Shown piece after piece: positions 28,787-37,802 of a DNA stretch of 64,000 bases. The stretch's first letter is position 1; every line of letters starts with the position of its first letter. The notes beneath the pieces are model-generated. The model did not search any database, was not told where the DNA came from, and saw nothing but the letters and a program-made list of their open reading frames with translations. Source of the stretch: an uncultured Alphaproteobacteria bacterium (GTDB taxonomy: Bacteria > Pseudomonadota > Alphaproteobacteria > MPNO01 > UBA2964); the NCBI GenBank assembly GCA_943787225.1, contig CALSLP010000005.1, positions 124,001 to 188,000 on the forward strand, read 5' to 3'. The translations under genes were made by a program, and so were the position numbers.

Positions 28787-30601
28787 TTAGGCAGTGACCT
28801 CTGCCGGTGTGACCTCATCGGCCTGTTCGGCAAATTGCACGGCATAAAGCCGGGCATAGGCCCCGCCCTGGGCCAGTAGCTCTGCGTGGCTTCCTTGTTC
28901 GACGATCCGTCCGCTATCCATCACGTAAATTGTGTCTGCCGCCATAACGGTTGATAGCCTATGCGCAATCACAATTGTCGTGCGTCCCTCTGTGAGGTTT
29001 TCGAGGGCAGACTGGACCTGGCGTTCGGTTTCCGTATCGAGCGCCGATGTCGCCTCATCGAGGAGCAGGATCGGCGCGTTTTTTAACATCGCGCGTGCTA
29101 TGGCGATCCGTTGGCGTTGGCCACCGGAGAGTTTTAACCCGCGTCCACCGACATGGGTGTCGTATCCAGACACCAAGCCGGTAATAAATTCATGCGCCTC
29201 AGCAGCGGTTGCGGCTGCAATAATTTCGTCGTCGGAAGCGTCGAGCTTCCCATAGGCGATGTTGCTGCGGACGCTATCGTCAAACAGGGTGATGTCTTGA
29301 GAGACCAGAGCAATATTGGCGCGGAGCGAGGAAACCGTGACATCCCGTAAATTCTCGCCATCCACCAGAATTTGCCCCTCGTCGCTATCGTAAAATCGTG
29401 GGATGAGATTCAAGACGGTTGATTTGCCAGCGCCGGACGGACCCACCAGGGCAACAGTGCTCCCTGCAGCTATGTTCATGTTGATTCCGGAAAGCGCTGT
29501 ACGGTCTTTCTCATACCCGAACCGAACATTTTCAAACTTAACTTCACCCCGAATGGTGTCGAGGTGTTTTGCATCGGGTTTGTCCTGAATTGATGGGGCG
29601 GCGTCGATCAGGGTGAAGATACGCTGCGCGGCGGCGAGACCTTCCTGAAGATTGGCGTTGAGGTTGGCGAGGCTCTTCATCGCTGGATAGGCCATCAGCA
29701 GGGCAGCAATAAAGGAGGCAAAGGTGCCCGGCGTCGTGGCGCCGGAGACGACTTGGCTACCTCCGTAGAAAATGATGACCGCGATGGCGACGCCGCCGAG
29801 TGATTCCATGATTGGATGGGTTGCTGACCGCACCCGAGCGGCTTTTTGAACCAGCTGAAAAATTGTTTCGATGATGCTGCCAGCCCGATCGATCTCGTAT
29901 TTCTCCATGCCATAGGCACGGACATGGCGGGCGCCACGGAAGGTCTCGTCCAGGAGGGTCGTCAGTTCGCCCATCTGGACCTGCGTGTTGTCTGAAACTT
30001 TACGCATCCGCCGACCGATCCTGACGATTGGATAGACGGCAACGGGAAAGACGATGAAGGCGATCAATGCCAGAGCCCAGTCATGATAGAAGAGCAATCC
30101 CACGAGAAAGGTCAGCGTTAAGGTGTCTTTTGCGATTCCGACAAGAACGTTAGAGACCGCCGCGCGCAGCATATTGGCGTCGTTGTTAAACCGTGAAATC
30201 AGCTTGCCGGTGGCGGTCTTCTGGAAATAGGCAATGTCGGCCCACATGAGGTGTGAAAACATGCCGTGTTGAATAGTTGCGACGATTTTTTGGCCGATAT
30301 AGCTCATCAGTACCGACTGACCATATGTCGCAGCACCCTTAATGACGGCGATCAGCAGGATCGTAATCGGAATGATGAACAGCATCGACTTGTCTTTGAG
30401 AATAAACACGTCGTCGAAGACTGGTTTCATCAGATACGCATTGGCGGCCGTCGTCCCGGCGACAACCGCCATGCACAGGACAGCCAGAATCAATCGGCCG
30501 CGATGCGGGCGTACATATTCCCGCACCAGCCGGGCGACGAGTGATTGGGTTGTGGCTGGGTTGTTCTGCGTTGCCACGATCTGGGTATCAGGACTGTTCA
30601 T
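28787..30601 (-). CDS. msbA: Lipid A export ABC transporter MsbA
   Basis: 604-residue half-transporter with six membrane helices followed by an ABC ATPase. Walker A GPSGAGKST, signature LSGGQRQRIAIARA, Walker B ILLLDEATSALD and the H-loop IAHRLS are all intact. Flips core lipid A across the inner membrane. The genomic setting (waaA, lpxK, acyltransferases) supports MsbA over other exporters of the family. Confidence 0.92.
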   Translation of the reverse strand: MNSPDTQIVATQNNPATTQSLVARLVREYVRPHRGRLILAVLCMAVVAGTTAANAYLMKPVFDDVFILKDKSMLFIIPITILLIAVIKGAATYGQSVLMSYIGQKIVATIQHGMFSHLMWADIAYFQKTATGKLISRFNNDANMLRAAVSNVLVGIAKDTLTLTFLVGLLFYHDWALALIAFIVFPVAVYPIVRIGRRMRKVSDNTQVQMGELTTLLDETFRGARHVRAYGMEKYEIDRAGSIIETIFQLVQKAARVRSATHPIMESLGGVAIAVIIFYGGSQVVSGATTPGTFASFIAALLMAYPAMKSLANLNANLQEGLAAAQRIFTLIDAAPSIQDKPDAKHLDTIRGEVKFENVRFGYEKDRTALSGINMNIAAGSTVALVGPSGAGKSTVLNLIPRFYDSDEGQILVDGENLRDVTVSSLRANIALVSQDITLFDDSVRSNIAYGKLDASDDEIIAAATAAEAHEFITGLVSGYDTHVGGRGLKLSGGQRQRIAIARAMLKNAPILLLDEATSALDTETERQVQSALENLTEGRTTIVIAHRLSTVMAADTIYVMDSGRIVEQGSHAELLAQGGAYARLYAVQFAEQADEVTPAEVTA

Positions 30602-30697
30602 GCGCTCGCAATTTAGGGCGCGGAATCATAGCATGTGCCTTGAATCCCGCCAATTAAATGCGTGCCAAGCCGTTTGAGCTTCGCCCGCAATAAAGAA

Positions 30698-32041
30698 TTA
30701 GAGACCGGCGACTGTCATTCCGTCGATTCTAACGGTTGGTGCATCTGTACCGTAACGGAATTCAAGATCATTTGCCGGGATTAAAGCCGCAAACATATCC
30801 TTGAGGTTTCCGGCGATGGTCATTTCGCTGACGGGATAGGTGATTTCGCCGTTTTCGATCCAGAAACCACTGGCACCCCGGCTGTAATCGCCGGTAACGC
30901 CATTGACGCCCATGCCGATCAGCTCATTGACGAAAAACCCTTCCTTGATGTCAGCAATAAGCTCGGCAACTGAAAGCTCACCAGCTTCCAAATAAACATT
31001 GGTCGATGAAGGGCTCGGTGGACCGCTGGTGCCGCGTGCTGCATTGCCGGTTGTCGCCAGACCGAGCTGACGTGACGAGGCGAGGTCGAGAAGCCAGGTC
31101 GTCAATTTGCCGTTCTCGATGATTTTCTTTGGCGTGGTCGCGATGCCTTCACCATCGAATGGTTTGGAGCTTAGTCCACGCCGACGATGCGGGTCATCAT
31201 GGATGGTAATGTTGTCGGCGAAGATCTGTTCGCCCATCATTTCTTTCAGGAAAGACGTGCCTCGTGCAATGCCGGCACCATTTATGGCGCCTGTCAGGTG
31301 CCGCAGCAGACCTGAAGAAGCGCGCCAGTCATAAACAACCGGGACCTGCGAGGTCTTTTTCTTTTGCGGGTTGAGGCGGGCAACGGCACGTTCGCCGGCG
31401 CTGCGTCCAACTTCTGCGGGTGATCTTAGGTCTTCAGCATAGACCGCGGTCGCAAAATCATAATCCCGTTCCATCGTGGTGCCTTCACCGGCGATGACCG
31501 ATGCTGAAAAGCTATGGCTGGTGACAGCGTAGTCCTGCGCGAAACCGTTTGTCGCGGCCATGGCGATACGTGCCCTGCTGAAACCGGCTTCTGCGCCTTC
31601 GGAATTGGTAACACCGGCTACCGCCCGCGCTGCGTCTTCTGCCTCAATGGCCATATCGATCAAGGTCTGAGTTTCTGGCTCGATCGGATCAAAGCTGTCC
31701 ATCTCGGCGATTGTCTTCGCAATCTGGTCGGGGTCCGCGATGCCACACCAAGGGTCTTCAGGGGCAACCTTTGCCATTGCAACAGCCCGTTCAGCCATTT
31801 CCCGTAAGGCGTCGTCGGAATGATCCGTCGAGGAGACGATGGCCTGTTGCTTGCCGATAAAGACCCGCAATCCCATATCGGCGGATTCGGCTCTTTCCAG
31901 CTTTTCTGGCGCGCCAAGGCGTTGCGACACTTCAATCGAGGTAGCGTCAAACACCACTGCGTCGGCGGTCTCTGCCCCCTCTTTTTTGGCCATTTCCAGC
32001 AATCGTGCCAGGAGGTCGAGCTGGTTCACCTGTTCAGTCAT
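30698..32041 (-). CDS. pmbA: PmbA/TldE, subunit of the TldD/TldE protease
   Basis: 447-residue non-metal subunit of the TldD-TldE peptidase, known for microcin maturation and CcdA degradation in enterobacteria. It lacks the HExxxH motif, as expected for TldE. Typical stretches are the [19 protein letters not shown] segment near the C-terminus and [12 protein letters not shown]. Its partner tldD is at 43833-45266. The start overlaps the ubiD end by eight bases. Confidence 0.92.
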   Translation of the reverse strand: MTEQVNQLDLLARLLEMAKKEGAETADAVVFDATSIEVSQRLGAPEKLERAESADMGLRVFIGKQQAIVSSTDHSDDALREMAERAVAMAKVAPEDPWCGIADPDQIAKTIAEMDSFDPIEPETQTLIDMAIEAEDAARAVAGVTNSEGAEAGFSRARIAMAATNGFAQDYAVTSHSFSASVIAGEGTTMERDYDFATAVYAEDLRSPAEVGRSAGERAVARLNPQKKKTSQVPVVYDWRASSGLLRHLTGAINGAGIARGTSFLKEMMGEQIFADNITIHDDPHRRRGLSSKPFDGEGIATTPKKIIENGKLTTWLLDLASSRQLGLATTGNAARGTSGPPSPSSTNVYLEAGELSVAELIADIKEGFFVNELIGMGVNGVTGDYSRGASGFWIENGEITYPVSEMTIAGNLKDMFAALIPANDLEFRYGTDAPTVRIDGMTVAGL

Positions 32042-33533
32042 CGGAATTCCTTTTCCAGATCGGGTTGCCGGAGCCGGGCAGGCCGTATTCCTGCCAGTCG
32101 CGGGTTACTTTTTCAATTATATCGTCGCTCATGCGAATCTTGCGGCCCCAGGGGCGCTTTGTTTCGGGTGGCAGTTTAGCCGTTGCATCTATGCCGACTT
32201 TAGAGCCCAGCCCGGATTCTGGCGAGGCGAAGTCGAGATAATCAATTGGGGTGTTTTCGACAAAAGTACAATCGCGAGCTGGATCGACATTTGTTGAAAT
32301 CGCCCAAATCACGTCTTTCCAGTTACGCGCATCAATATCGTCATCCACCACAATTACGAACTTGGTGTACATAAACTGACGAAGATACGACCACACCCCC
32401 ATCATGACGCGCTTGGCATGTCCGGGGTATCCTTTGCGGATTGAGACGACCGCGATGCGATAGGAGCAAGCCTCCGGCGGTAACCAGAAATCGGTGATCT
32501 CGGGAAACTGCTGGGTCAGCAGCGGAACAAAGACGTCGTTCAGGGCTTCGCCGAGGACGGAGGGTTCATCGGGGGGGCGGCCGGTAAACGTTGATAAATA
32601 GATCGGATCACGCCGCATGGTAATCGCGGTGACTGTGAAGACCGGAAAGTCTTCGACCGCGTTGTAATAACCGGTATGATCACCGTAGGGACCTTCGCCT
32701 TCATATTGGGTCCGTGACACATGTCCTTCGAGGACGATCTCCGCATTGGCAGGAACTTTCAGCGGCACCGTCTTGCAATCGACGAGCTCGACCTTTTTGT
32801 CCCGGAGGAGCCCGGCGAATTGATATTCCGAAACGGCTTCCGGAACGGGGGCGACAGCAGCGATGATGGTTGCCGGGTCAGCGCCGATGACGGCAGCTGC
32901 GGGAATAGAGTCTCCGCTCGCCATGGCATGCGCCTGCGCGCCGCCACGATGTTTCAGCCAGCGCATCAGCGTGGTGTTTTTGCCAGTCACCTGCATCCGG
33001 TAAATGCCGAGATTGGTCCCGCCCGGTCCGTCGGTGACGATCAGTGGCCAGGTAATTAACGGCGCCGGTTCATCGGGCCAACAGCTCTGGATGGGGAGTT
33101 GTGCGAGATCAATGTCATCGCCGGTCAGCACGACTTCTTGACAGGGGGCGTTGGAGACCATCTTGGGTTTCATCGCGAAGACCGACTTGACCATTGGCAG
33201 CATTTGCAGGGCTTCACGCCAGCCGCCCGGTGGTTCAGGTTGGCGAAGGAAAGCGAGCTGTTCGCCAAACTTGCGGAGTTCTTCGGGCTTGCGGGCCATG
33301 CCGGCTGCTACACGCTCTACTGTGCCAAACAGATTGACCAGGACAGGCATGTCGCTGGGCGTGCCATCGGCGCGCATCGGGTTTTCAAACAGCACAGCCG
33401 GTCCGCCTTCGGCGAGGAGCCGGGTCTGAATTTCCGTCATTTCGAGCACGGTCGAGACCGGCTTGGTGACACGGCTCAACTGTCCGTCTCGTTCAAGCTG
33501 CTCTATAAAATCGCGCAGACTGGCAAATGCCAT
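32034..33533 (-). CDS. ubiD: 4-hydroxy-3-polyprenylbenzoate decarboxylase UbiD
   Basis: About 499-residue prFMN-dependent decarboxylase of ubiquinone biosynthesis. The active-site block [12 protein letters not shown] is the form found in true UbiD enzymes, unlike the two paralogues at 10483-13673. ATG 33533 (MAFASLRDF) has a GGAGAG site upstream and is preferred over 33575. ubiA, the preceding step in the pathway, lies on the same strand at 37799-38749. Confidence 0.92.
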   Translation of the reverse strand: MAFASLRDFIEQLERDGQLSRVTKPVSTVLEMTEIQTRLLAEGGPAVLFENPMRADGTPSDMPVLVNLFGTVERVAAGMARKPEELRKFGEQLAFLRQPEPPGGWREALQMLPMVKSVFAMKPKMVSNAPCQEVVLTGDDIDLAQLPIQSCWPDEPAPLITWPLIVTDGPGGTNLGIYRMQVTGKNTTLMRWLKHRGGAQAHAMASGDSIPAAAVIGADPATIIAAVAPVPEAVSEYQFAGLLRDKKVELVDCKTVPLKVPANAEIVLEGHVSRTQYEGEGPYGDHTGYYNAVEDFPVFTVTAITMRRDPIYLSTFTGRPPDEPSVLGEALNDVFVPLLTQQFPEITDFWLPPEACSYRIAVVSIRKGYPGHAKRVMMGVWSYLRQFMYTKFVIVVDDDIDARNWKDVIWAISTNVDPARDCTFVENTPIDYLDFASPESGLGSKVGIDATAKLPPETKRPWGRKIRMSDDIIEKVTRDWQEYGLPGSGNPIWKRNSDD

Positions 33534-33687
33534 CTTTTCTTCACTCTCCGAACCCGAAATAACACGGGCGCGCAACTGTTTAGCACGTTGTTGGGGGGAT
33601 TTGGCAAACCCATTGCTGCAGAACGATAGCGATTTGCCTAGGGGTCAAAGCTGTCGTAGAGGATATGGTCTTATTTGGAGAACTATT

Positions 33688-34398
33688 TTGCTCGATCCTG
33701 TTGCGCACGCAAAGGCTTATCCCTTTCCAGCCCCTGACCATTCTTACGTCTTTGAAGACGGCAATTGGTCACCGTTGGAGAGTGATGATTTTGATGTAAC
33801 CGGACGGACTCCTGTACTGGCAGCTGGGTCCAACCAGTCTCCCGAACAGCTCGCCCGAAAATATGCTGACTTGCCGGGTATAGGCTCGATCCCCGTGATA
33901 CGAGGGCGGCTCGGTGATTTTGATGTGGTCTATGCGGCGCATCTCGCGGGTTATGGCTCAATGCCGGCAACCTTTCAAAATTCACCGGGAACAACGGTTT
34001 CGGTCTTTGTCGCCTGGTTTACAGACAAGCAGCTCGAACGCATGCATGCGACGGAAGGAAACTATAGCTATGACCGCCTGACGGATGTCTGGTTGGAACC
34101 CGACCTTGGGCAAACCCCGCATGAGGTCTTTGCCTATACCGCCAAGGTCGGGTGCTACAATCACAATGGTGGCTGCCTGAGCTTGGCAGAAATTCCGGCG
34201 ATCGACAGAAAGTTTCCCTCGGCGACCCAAAGCGAAGCGCAGGGTTATTTGCGCGATCGACTCGCTGTTGGGATGGACCTTGATCAATTTGTCGCTGACC
34301 ATATCGAGGATAATGTTGTGCGTGTCGGGCGGGTTGCGGCGATGCGAGCCGATGCCATTGAGATCGGCTATCCGCGCGTCTCTATTCTGTCTCTTTAG
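33688..34398 (+). CDS. Gamma-glutamylcyclotransferase/AIG2-like hypothetical protein
   Basis: 236-residue protein, not firmly recognised. The segment VLAAGSNQSP resembles the YGSN substrate-binding loop of the GGCT/AIG2-like fold. A GTTVSVFVAWF strand and an ERMHATEGNY segment match the following core with its acidic residue. I choose the TTG at 33688 because TTTGGAG lies seven bases upstream; the open frame reaches back to 33463 but that part is antisense to ubiD and not protein-like. The stop shares four bases with the stop of the convergent acyl-CoA synthetase gene. Confidence 0.6.
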   Translation: MLDPVAHAKAYPFPAPDHSYVFEDGNWSPLESDDFDVTGRTPVLAAGSNQSPEQLARKYADLPGIGSIPVIRGRLGDFDVVYAAHLAGYGSMPATFQNSPGTTVSVFVAWFTDKQLERMHATEGNYSYDRLTDVWLEPDLGQTPHEVFAYTAKVGCYNHNGGCLSLAEIPAIDRKFPSATQSEAQGYLRDRLAVGMDLDQFVADHIEDNVVRVGRVAAMRADAIEIGYPRVSILSL

Positions 34399-35759
34399 GT
34401 TTTCAGCAGGGCTTCCAAGGCATCACCACAGGACTCTGGTGAGGCATAAGTCGGAACACCGGCGCTGTTTAGTCTATGGAGTATGGCGGGCGCATCCGGG
34501 CTACAATAAACGAGTAATGGCTTTGCCGTGTTTTTGACGGCTTCAATGACCGGATCTGCAACCAGCTCTGGGCGTCCGACACCGGATGATCCGACGATGG
34601 GGATGACGACGTCATATTCGCTGGCTTCCAAAAGTGTCGTGATCGAGCCGCCAACAATTTGGGGCGTTAACCCGGCAAGAGTCAGGTCGATGGGATTGCG
34701 GTCGGCCGTAAAACCGACATGGCTGAACAAGGAAGCGAGCCGGGTGGCTGTTTTACGGCTTGGGGCGGGTGTGGCGAAGCCTACCAGCCCGCAACGGTCT
34801 GCAACCAGACCACCGGCACCCCCGGTTGAGGTGAGAATGCCGACGCGACGTCCTCTTGGTTTTTTGCCCATGCTGAGCGCCATTGCGATATCCAGAAGAT
34901 CATCGAAGCGGTCCGCTCGCACGACACCACACTGAGTAAACAAGGCGTCGTAAAGCCGATCATCGCCTGCCATGGCACCGGTGTGGGAGGCAGAAGCCAG
35001 GGCCCCGGCTTCTGATCTTCCAACCTTGTAGACGACCAGATGTTTTCCGGCACGTTTCGCCAATTTACTCAGCTTGGCGAAACGTTTGGTGTCGCGCAGC
35101 CCTTCCAGATAGAGGGTGATGACGGAGGTGTTTTCCTCCCCAATCATCCATTCGAGAATGTCGCAGACCTCGAGATCGCCTTCGTTCCCTGTTGCTGCGA
35201 GGTGAGAGAGCCCAATGCCTTTCGCCGCCGCGCGGGACAGGAGCGACCCCAAAATTCCGCCCGATTGAGAAATAACACCAATGCTGCCTGAGGTGAGGTG
35301 CTCTGTATCGAGGGCGCCGGAGGCCGAGAGAGTTATTCCCTCACGCAGATTGAGAAGACCAATCGTATTTGGACCGAGAATCCGCATCTGGCCCGCAGCC
35401 TCGGACAAAGCGGCCTGTCGCTTTACACCGGCAGGCCCGGTCTCGCCATAACCACCGGCCAGGACAATCGCAACTGACGTACCGAGGATTGAGAGTTGCC
35501 GTGCAGCATCTTCTGTCCCAGCGGGTCCCAACAGGATCATCGCAGCGTCCGGGGTGCCCGGAAGATCATCGATACTGGCGTAACACTGCATGCCATCGAT
35601 CTCTGCTGACCGTGGATTGACGGGCCAGATATCGCCTGCAAAACCATGTTTGCGGAGAAACTGTAATGGCCTGCCTGCAGTCTTCGTTGGATCCGCCGAG
35701 GCCCCAATGATGGCAACTGATTTTGGTCGGAACAGCTTCTCGATTGTAGAAATCGCCAC
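34395..35759 (-). CDS. NDP-forming acyl-CoA synthetase, CoA-binding subunit only
   Basis: 454-residue protein of the acetyl-CoA synthetase (ADP-forming)/succinyl-CoA ligase superfamily. The N-terminal CoA-binding domain (SVAIIGASADPTK) and two succinyl-CoA-ligase-like domains are present. The phospho-histidine is in SASHTGAMAG. The ATP-grasp domain often fused at the C-terminus is absent, and no separate ATP-grasp subunit gene is adjacent. It may act with a distant beta subunit. Immediately follows the crotonase gene (4-bp gap), so a shared acyl-CoA pathway is likely. Confidence 0.83.
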   Translation of the reverse strand: MAISTIEKLFRPKSVAIIGASADPTKTAGRPLQFLRKHGFAGDIWPVNPRSAEIDGMQCYASIDDLPGTPDAAMILLGPAGTEDAARQLSILGTSVAIVLAGGYGETGPAGVKRQAALSEAAGQMRILGPNTIGLLNLREGITLSASGALDTEHLTSGSIGVISQSGGILGSLLSRAAAKGIGLSHLAATGNEGDLEVCDILEWMIGEENTSVITLYLEGLRDTKRFAKLSKLAKRAGKHLVVYKVGRSEAGALASASHTGAMAGDDRLYDALFTQCGVVRADRFDDLLDIAMALSMGKKPRGRRVGILTSTGGAGGLVADRCGLVGFATPAPSRKTATRLASLFSHVGFTADRNPIDLTLAGLTPQIVGGSITTLLEASEYDVVIPIVGSSGVGRPELVADPVIEAVKNTAKPLLVYCSPDAPAILHRLNSAGVPTYASPESCGDALEALLKT

Positions 35760-35763
35760 GATA

Positions 35764-36558
35764 CTATTTTTTCACTTTGTCGAGGAAAGCCGTCACGGCA
35801 TTGCGGTGTTCGTCGGTAGTGTAGCAGATGGCCTGCGCTTGACAGCCAAGCGCAAATACCTCTTCGATGGATAGCTCGAGACTTTGATCCATGATCGATT
35901 TGGCAAGCGCCAGGGCGTTGGGGGAGCCGGCGGTCATTCTTTCGGCAGTCGCGATGGCTTCTTCCAGCAGAGTTTCGTGGCTGGCAACCGCTTCGATCAT
36001 GCCAAGGCTTAGGGCCTCTTCAGCAGGGACCCGGCGACCAGAAAAAATAAGTTCCTTGGCGCGTGCCAGTCCGACCCGGCGGGGGAGAAAATACATACCG
36101 CCGCCATCCGGGATCAGACCGCGCAGGAGATAGCTCATCGTGAACATCGCCTTGTCGGAGGCAATGACGAAATCACAACATAGCGCCAGATCGGCGCCGA
36201 GCCCGGCGGCAGCCCCATTGACCGCCGCGATGGTTGGCTTGGCGAGACCGTGCAGTAGGGTCACCGCGTGGTGGGTCCGGCGCTGACGTTTCCAGCCATT
36301 CATTGCAACGGTCCCGATGGGGGCTTCCAGCCGTTCCCGCATCGCCGCGATATCGCCGCCCGCACAGAAGGCTTTGCCGCTACCCGTTAGCACGATGGCT
36401 CTAACCTCTTCCGCCTGGCCTGCCCAATCGACGGCGGCCATGAGATCGATGCGCATGGCATCATCGATGGCGTTGAGTTTTTCAGGGCGGTTCAAGGTGA
36501 TAATTGCGATGCCGTCTTGTTGCGAAATCGCGATGCGCTCAGAGCTGGGCTTGTCCAT
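35764..36558 (-). CDS. Enoyl-CoA hydratase/isomerase family protein
   Basis: 264-residue crotonase-fold enzyme. The oxyanion-hole segments AFCAGGDI and NGAAAGLGADLALCCD are clear. The PDGGG motif replaces the region where classical hydratases have the second Glu, a pattern more often seen in isomerases such as PaaG. ATG 36558 is preferred over 36570 because an AAGAGA site precedes it. Operon with the downstream CoA synthetase subunit. Confidence 0.85.
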   Translation of the reverse strand: MDKPSSERIAISQQDGIAIITLNRPEKLNAIDDAMRIDLMAAVDWAGQAEEVRAIVLTGSGKAFCAGGDIAAMRERLEAPIGTVAMNGWKRQRRTHHAVTLLHGLAKPTIAAVNGAAAGLGADLALCCDFVIASDKAMFTMSYLLRGLIPDGGGMYFLPRRVGLARAKELIFSGRRVPAEEALSLGMIEAVASHETLLEEAIATAERMTAGSPNALALAKSIMDQSLELSIEEVFALGCQAQAICYTTDEHRNAVTAFLDKVKK

Positions 36559-36698
36559 TCTCTTATCCATTTTATGTCACGTTGTCGTCTGTTTAGCATG
36601 AAAATCGGTGGTGACGATGCCGGGTTAATTCAAACTCCCTGATTGACATTGTGGGTGTGGTTGTCTGTCATCCCATGAACACGTCAATGGAGGAATGG

Positions 36699-37802
36699 AT
36701 GACGATGGTTTCTTATGATGATGCGCCGGTGCCGATCCGTCAGGATTTGATCGAGGCGCATCAGCGATCCTGGCAGCGGATCGCCGCCCCGGGGACCTGG
36801 TTAACCGGTGCGACGCGTGTCGCCATCGCGCGGGAAGTACGCAATGCGCATCAATGCGGGCTTTGTGCCGAGCGGAAAGCTGCCTTGACGCCATATAGCG
36901 TAACGGGATCGCATGAGACGGTGACGGATTTACCAACAGCGCAGGTTGAGCTCATCCATCATCTGGCCACAGACTCTGCCCGGCTTAAACGCAGCTGGGC
37001 CCGTGACTTGATTGATAGTGGGCTGAGCGAAGAGGAATATGTCGAAACCGTCGGCGTCGCTTGTACCACCATCTCGCTCGATACGTTCGCCCATGCCGTG
37101 GGGATGTCTCCTCGTGAGTTTCCGGCGGCGGTTGAGGGGAAACCTACGAGAATTCGTCCGCCCGAAGCCCGGCAGGGCGCCGCCTGGATGCCGTGGATTG
37201 CCGCTGAAGATGCCAACGAGGCCGACCGTGATTTATTCGGGCCCGGCATTTCCAACATTCGGCGGGCATTGAGTCTGGTCCCCACTGAAGCGCGTGGGTT
37301 CTTTGATCTAAACAACAGCCATTATCTATCCGCTGAGCAGATGAAAGACTTCGCAACGCGGTTTAGGGCGATTACCCGGGCGCAGATCGAACTGGTCGCT
37401 GGTCGAATATCGGCCATTAATCAGTGCGCCTATTGAACCACCAGCCATACGGCTCTGCTCCGTGCGAGCAGCGAACAGACTGGTGACGAGATCGATTTGA
37501 ATAGTGTGATGGGTAAGGCAGAGGGCGATGGCGGTATACCCAACGGGGCGATGCTGGTCAATTTCGCAGAAGCGATTGCTGGCGACGATGTCGAACGTTT
37601 GAAACAGGCGCGTGCCGAGGTTACGCAAACGCTTGGTGCTGATGGTCTGGTCGATGCGTGCGGTGTTGCAGCGCAGTTTAATGCAATTGACCGGATTGCA
37701 GATTCAATTGGGGTTCCAATTGATGACGTTCGGCTGGCACCCACCGCTGATTTTCGACAGGCATTGGGTATCGACGCGTTTCCATCGCGGCTCGAAAGTT
37801 AG
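36699..37802 (+). CDS. AhpD-like peroxidase-related selenoprotein (TGA at 37434 read as Sec)
   Basis: Predicted 367-residue soluble protein with two carboxymuconolactone decarboxylase/AhpD-like domains. The N-terminal domain has Cys53-Gly-Leu-Cys56. The C-terminal domain has Glu231, then Cys243-Ala-Tyr-[TGA]246, then His250. This matches the AhpD motif E-x11-C-x2-C-x3-H exactly if TGA encodes selenocysteine at the reactive cysteine. The frame is open for 121 codons after the TGA and stays protein-like. GGAGG at 36689-36693 selects ATG 36699 (36651 would be a longer, less supported start). A nested hairpin follows the TGA at 37439-37485. AhpD-like selenoproteins are known from marine bacterial surveys (recalled). 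A Cys-to-TGA sequencing error is the main alternative. Confidence 0.82.
37439..37485 (+). promoter_or_regulatory. Candidate bacterial SECIS element
   Basis: Two nested stems start two bases after the TGA at 37434-37436. Outer stem: CACCAG (37439-37444) with CTGGTG (37480-37485). Upper stem: CTGCTC (37455-37460) with GAGCAG (37466-37471), closing the five-base loop CGTGC. The loop begins 24 bases after the TGA and has G at its second position. Both fit the bacterial SECIS rules as I know them (apical loop about 16-37 bases from UGA, G in the first two loop positions). SelB would bind this hairpin; selB, selA and selC are not in the window. Confidence 0.7.

Noticed and set aside
33463..33687. 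N-terminal extension of the GGCT-like frame
   Set aside because: It overlaps ubiD in antisense, is low-complexity in composition, and a good ribosome site precedes TTG 33688.
37497..37802. Separate small gene starting after the TGA (ATG 37509 or GTG-like starts)
   Set aside because: Same frame as the upstream gene, no ribosome site, and it contains the continuation of the AhpD domain.
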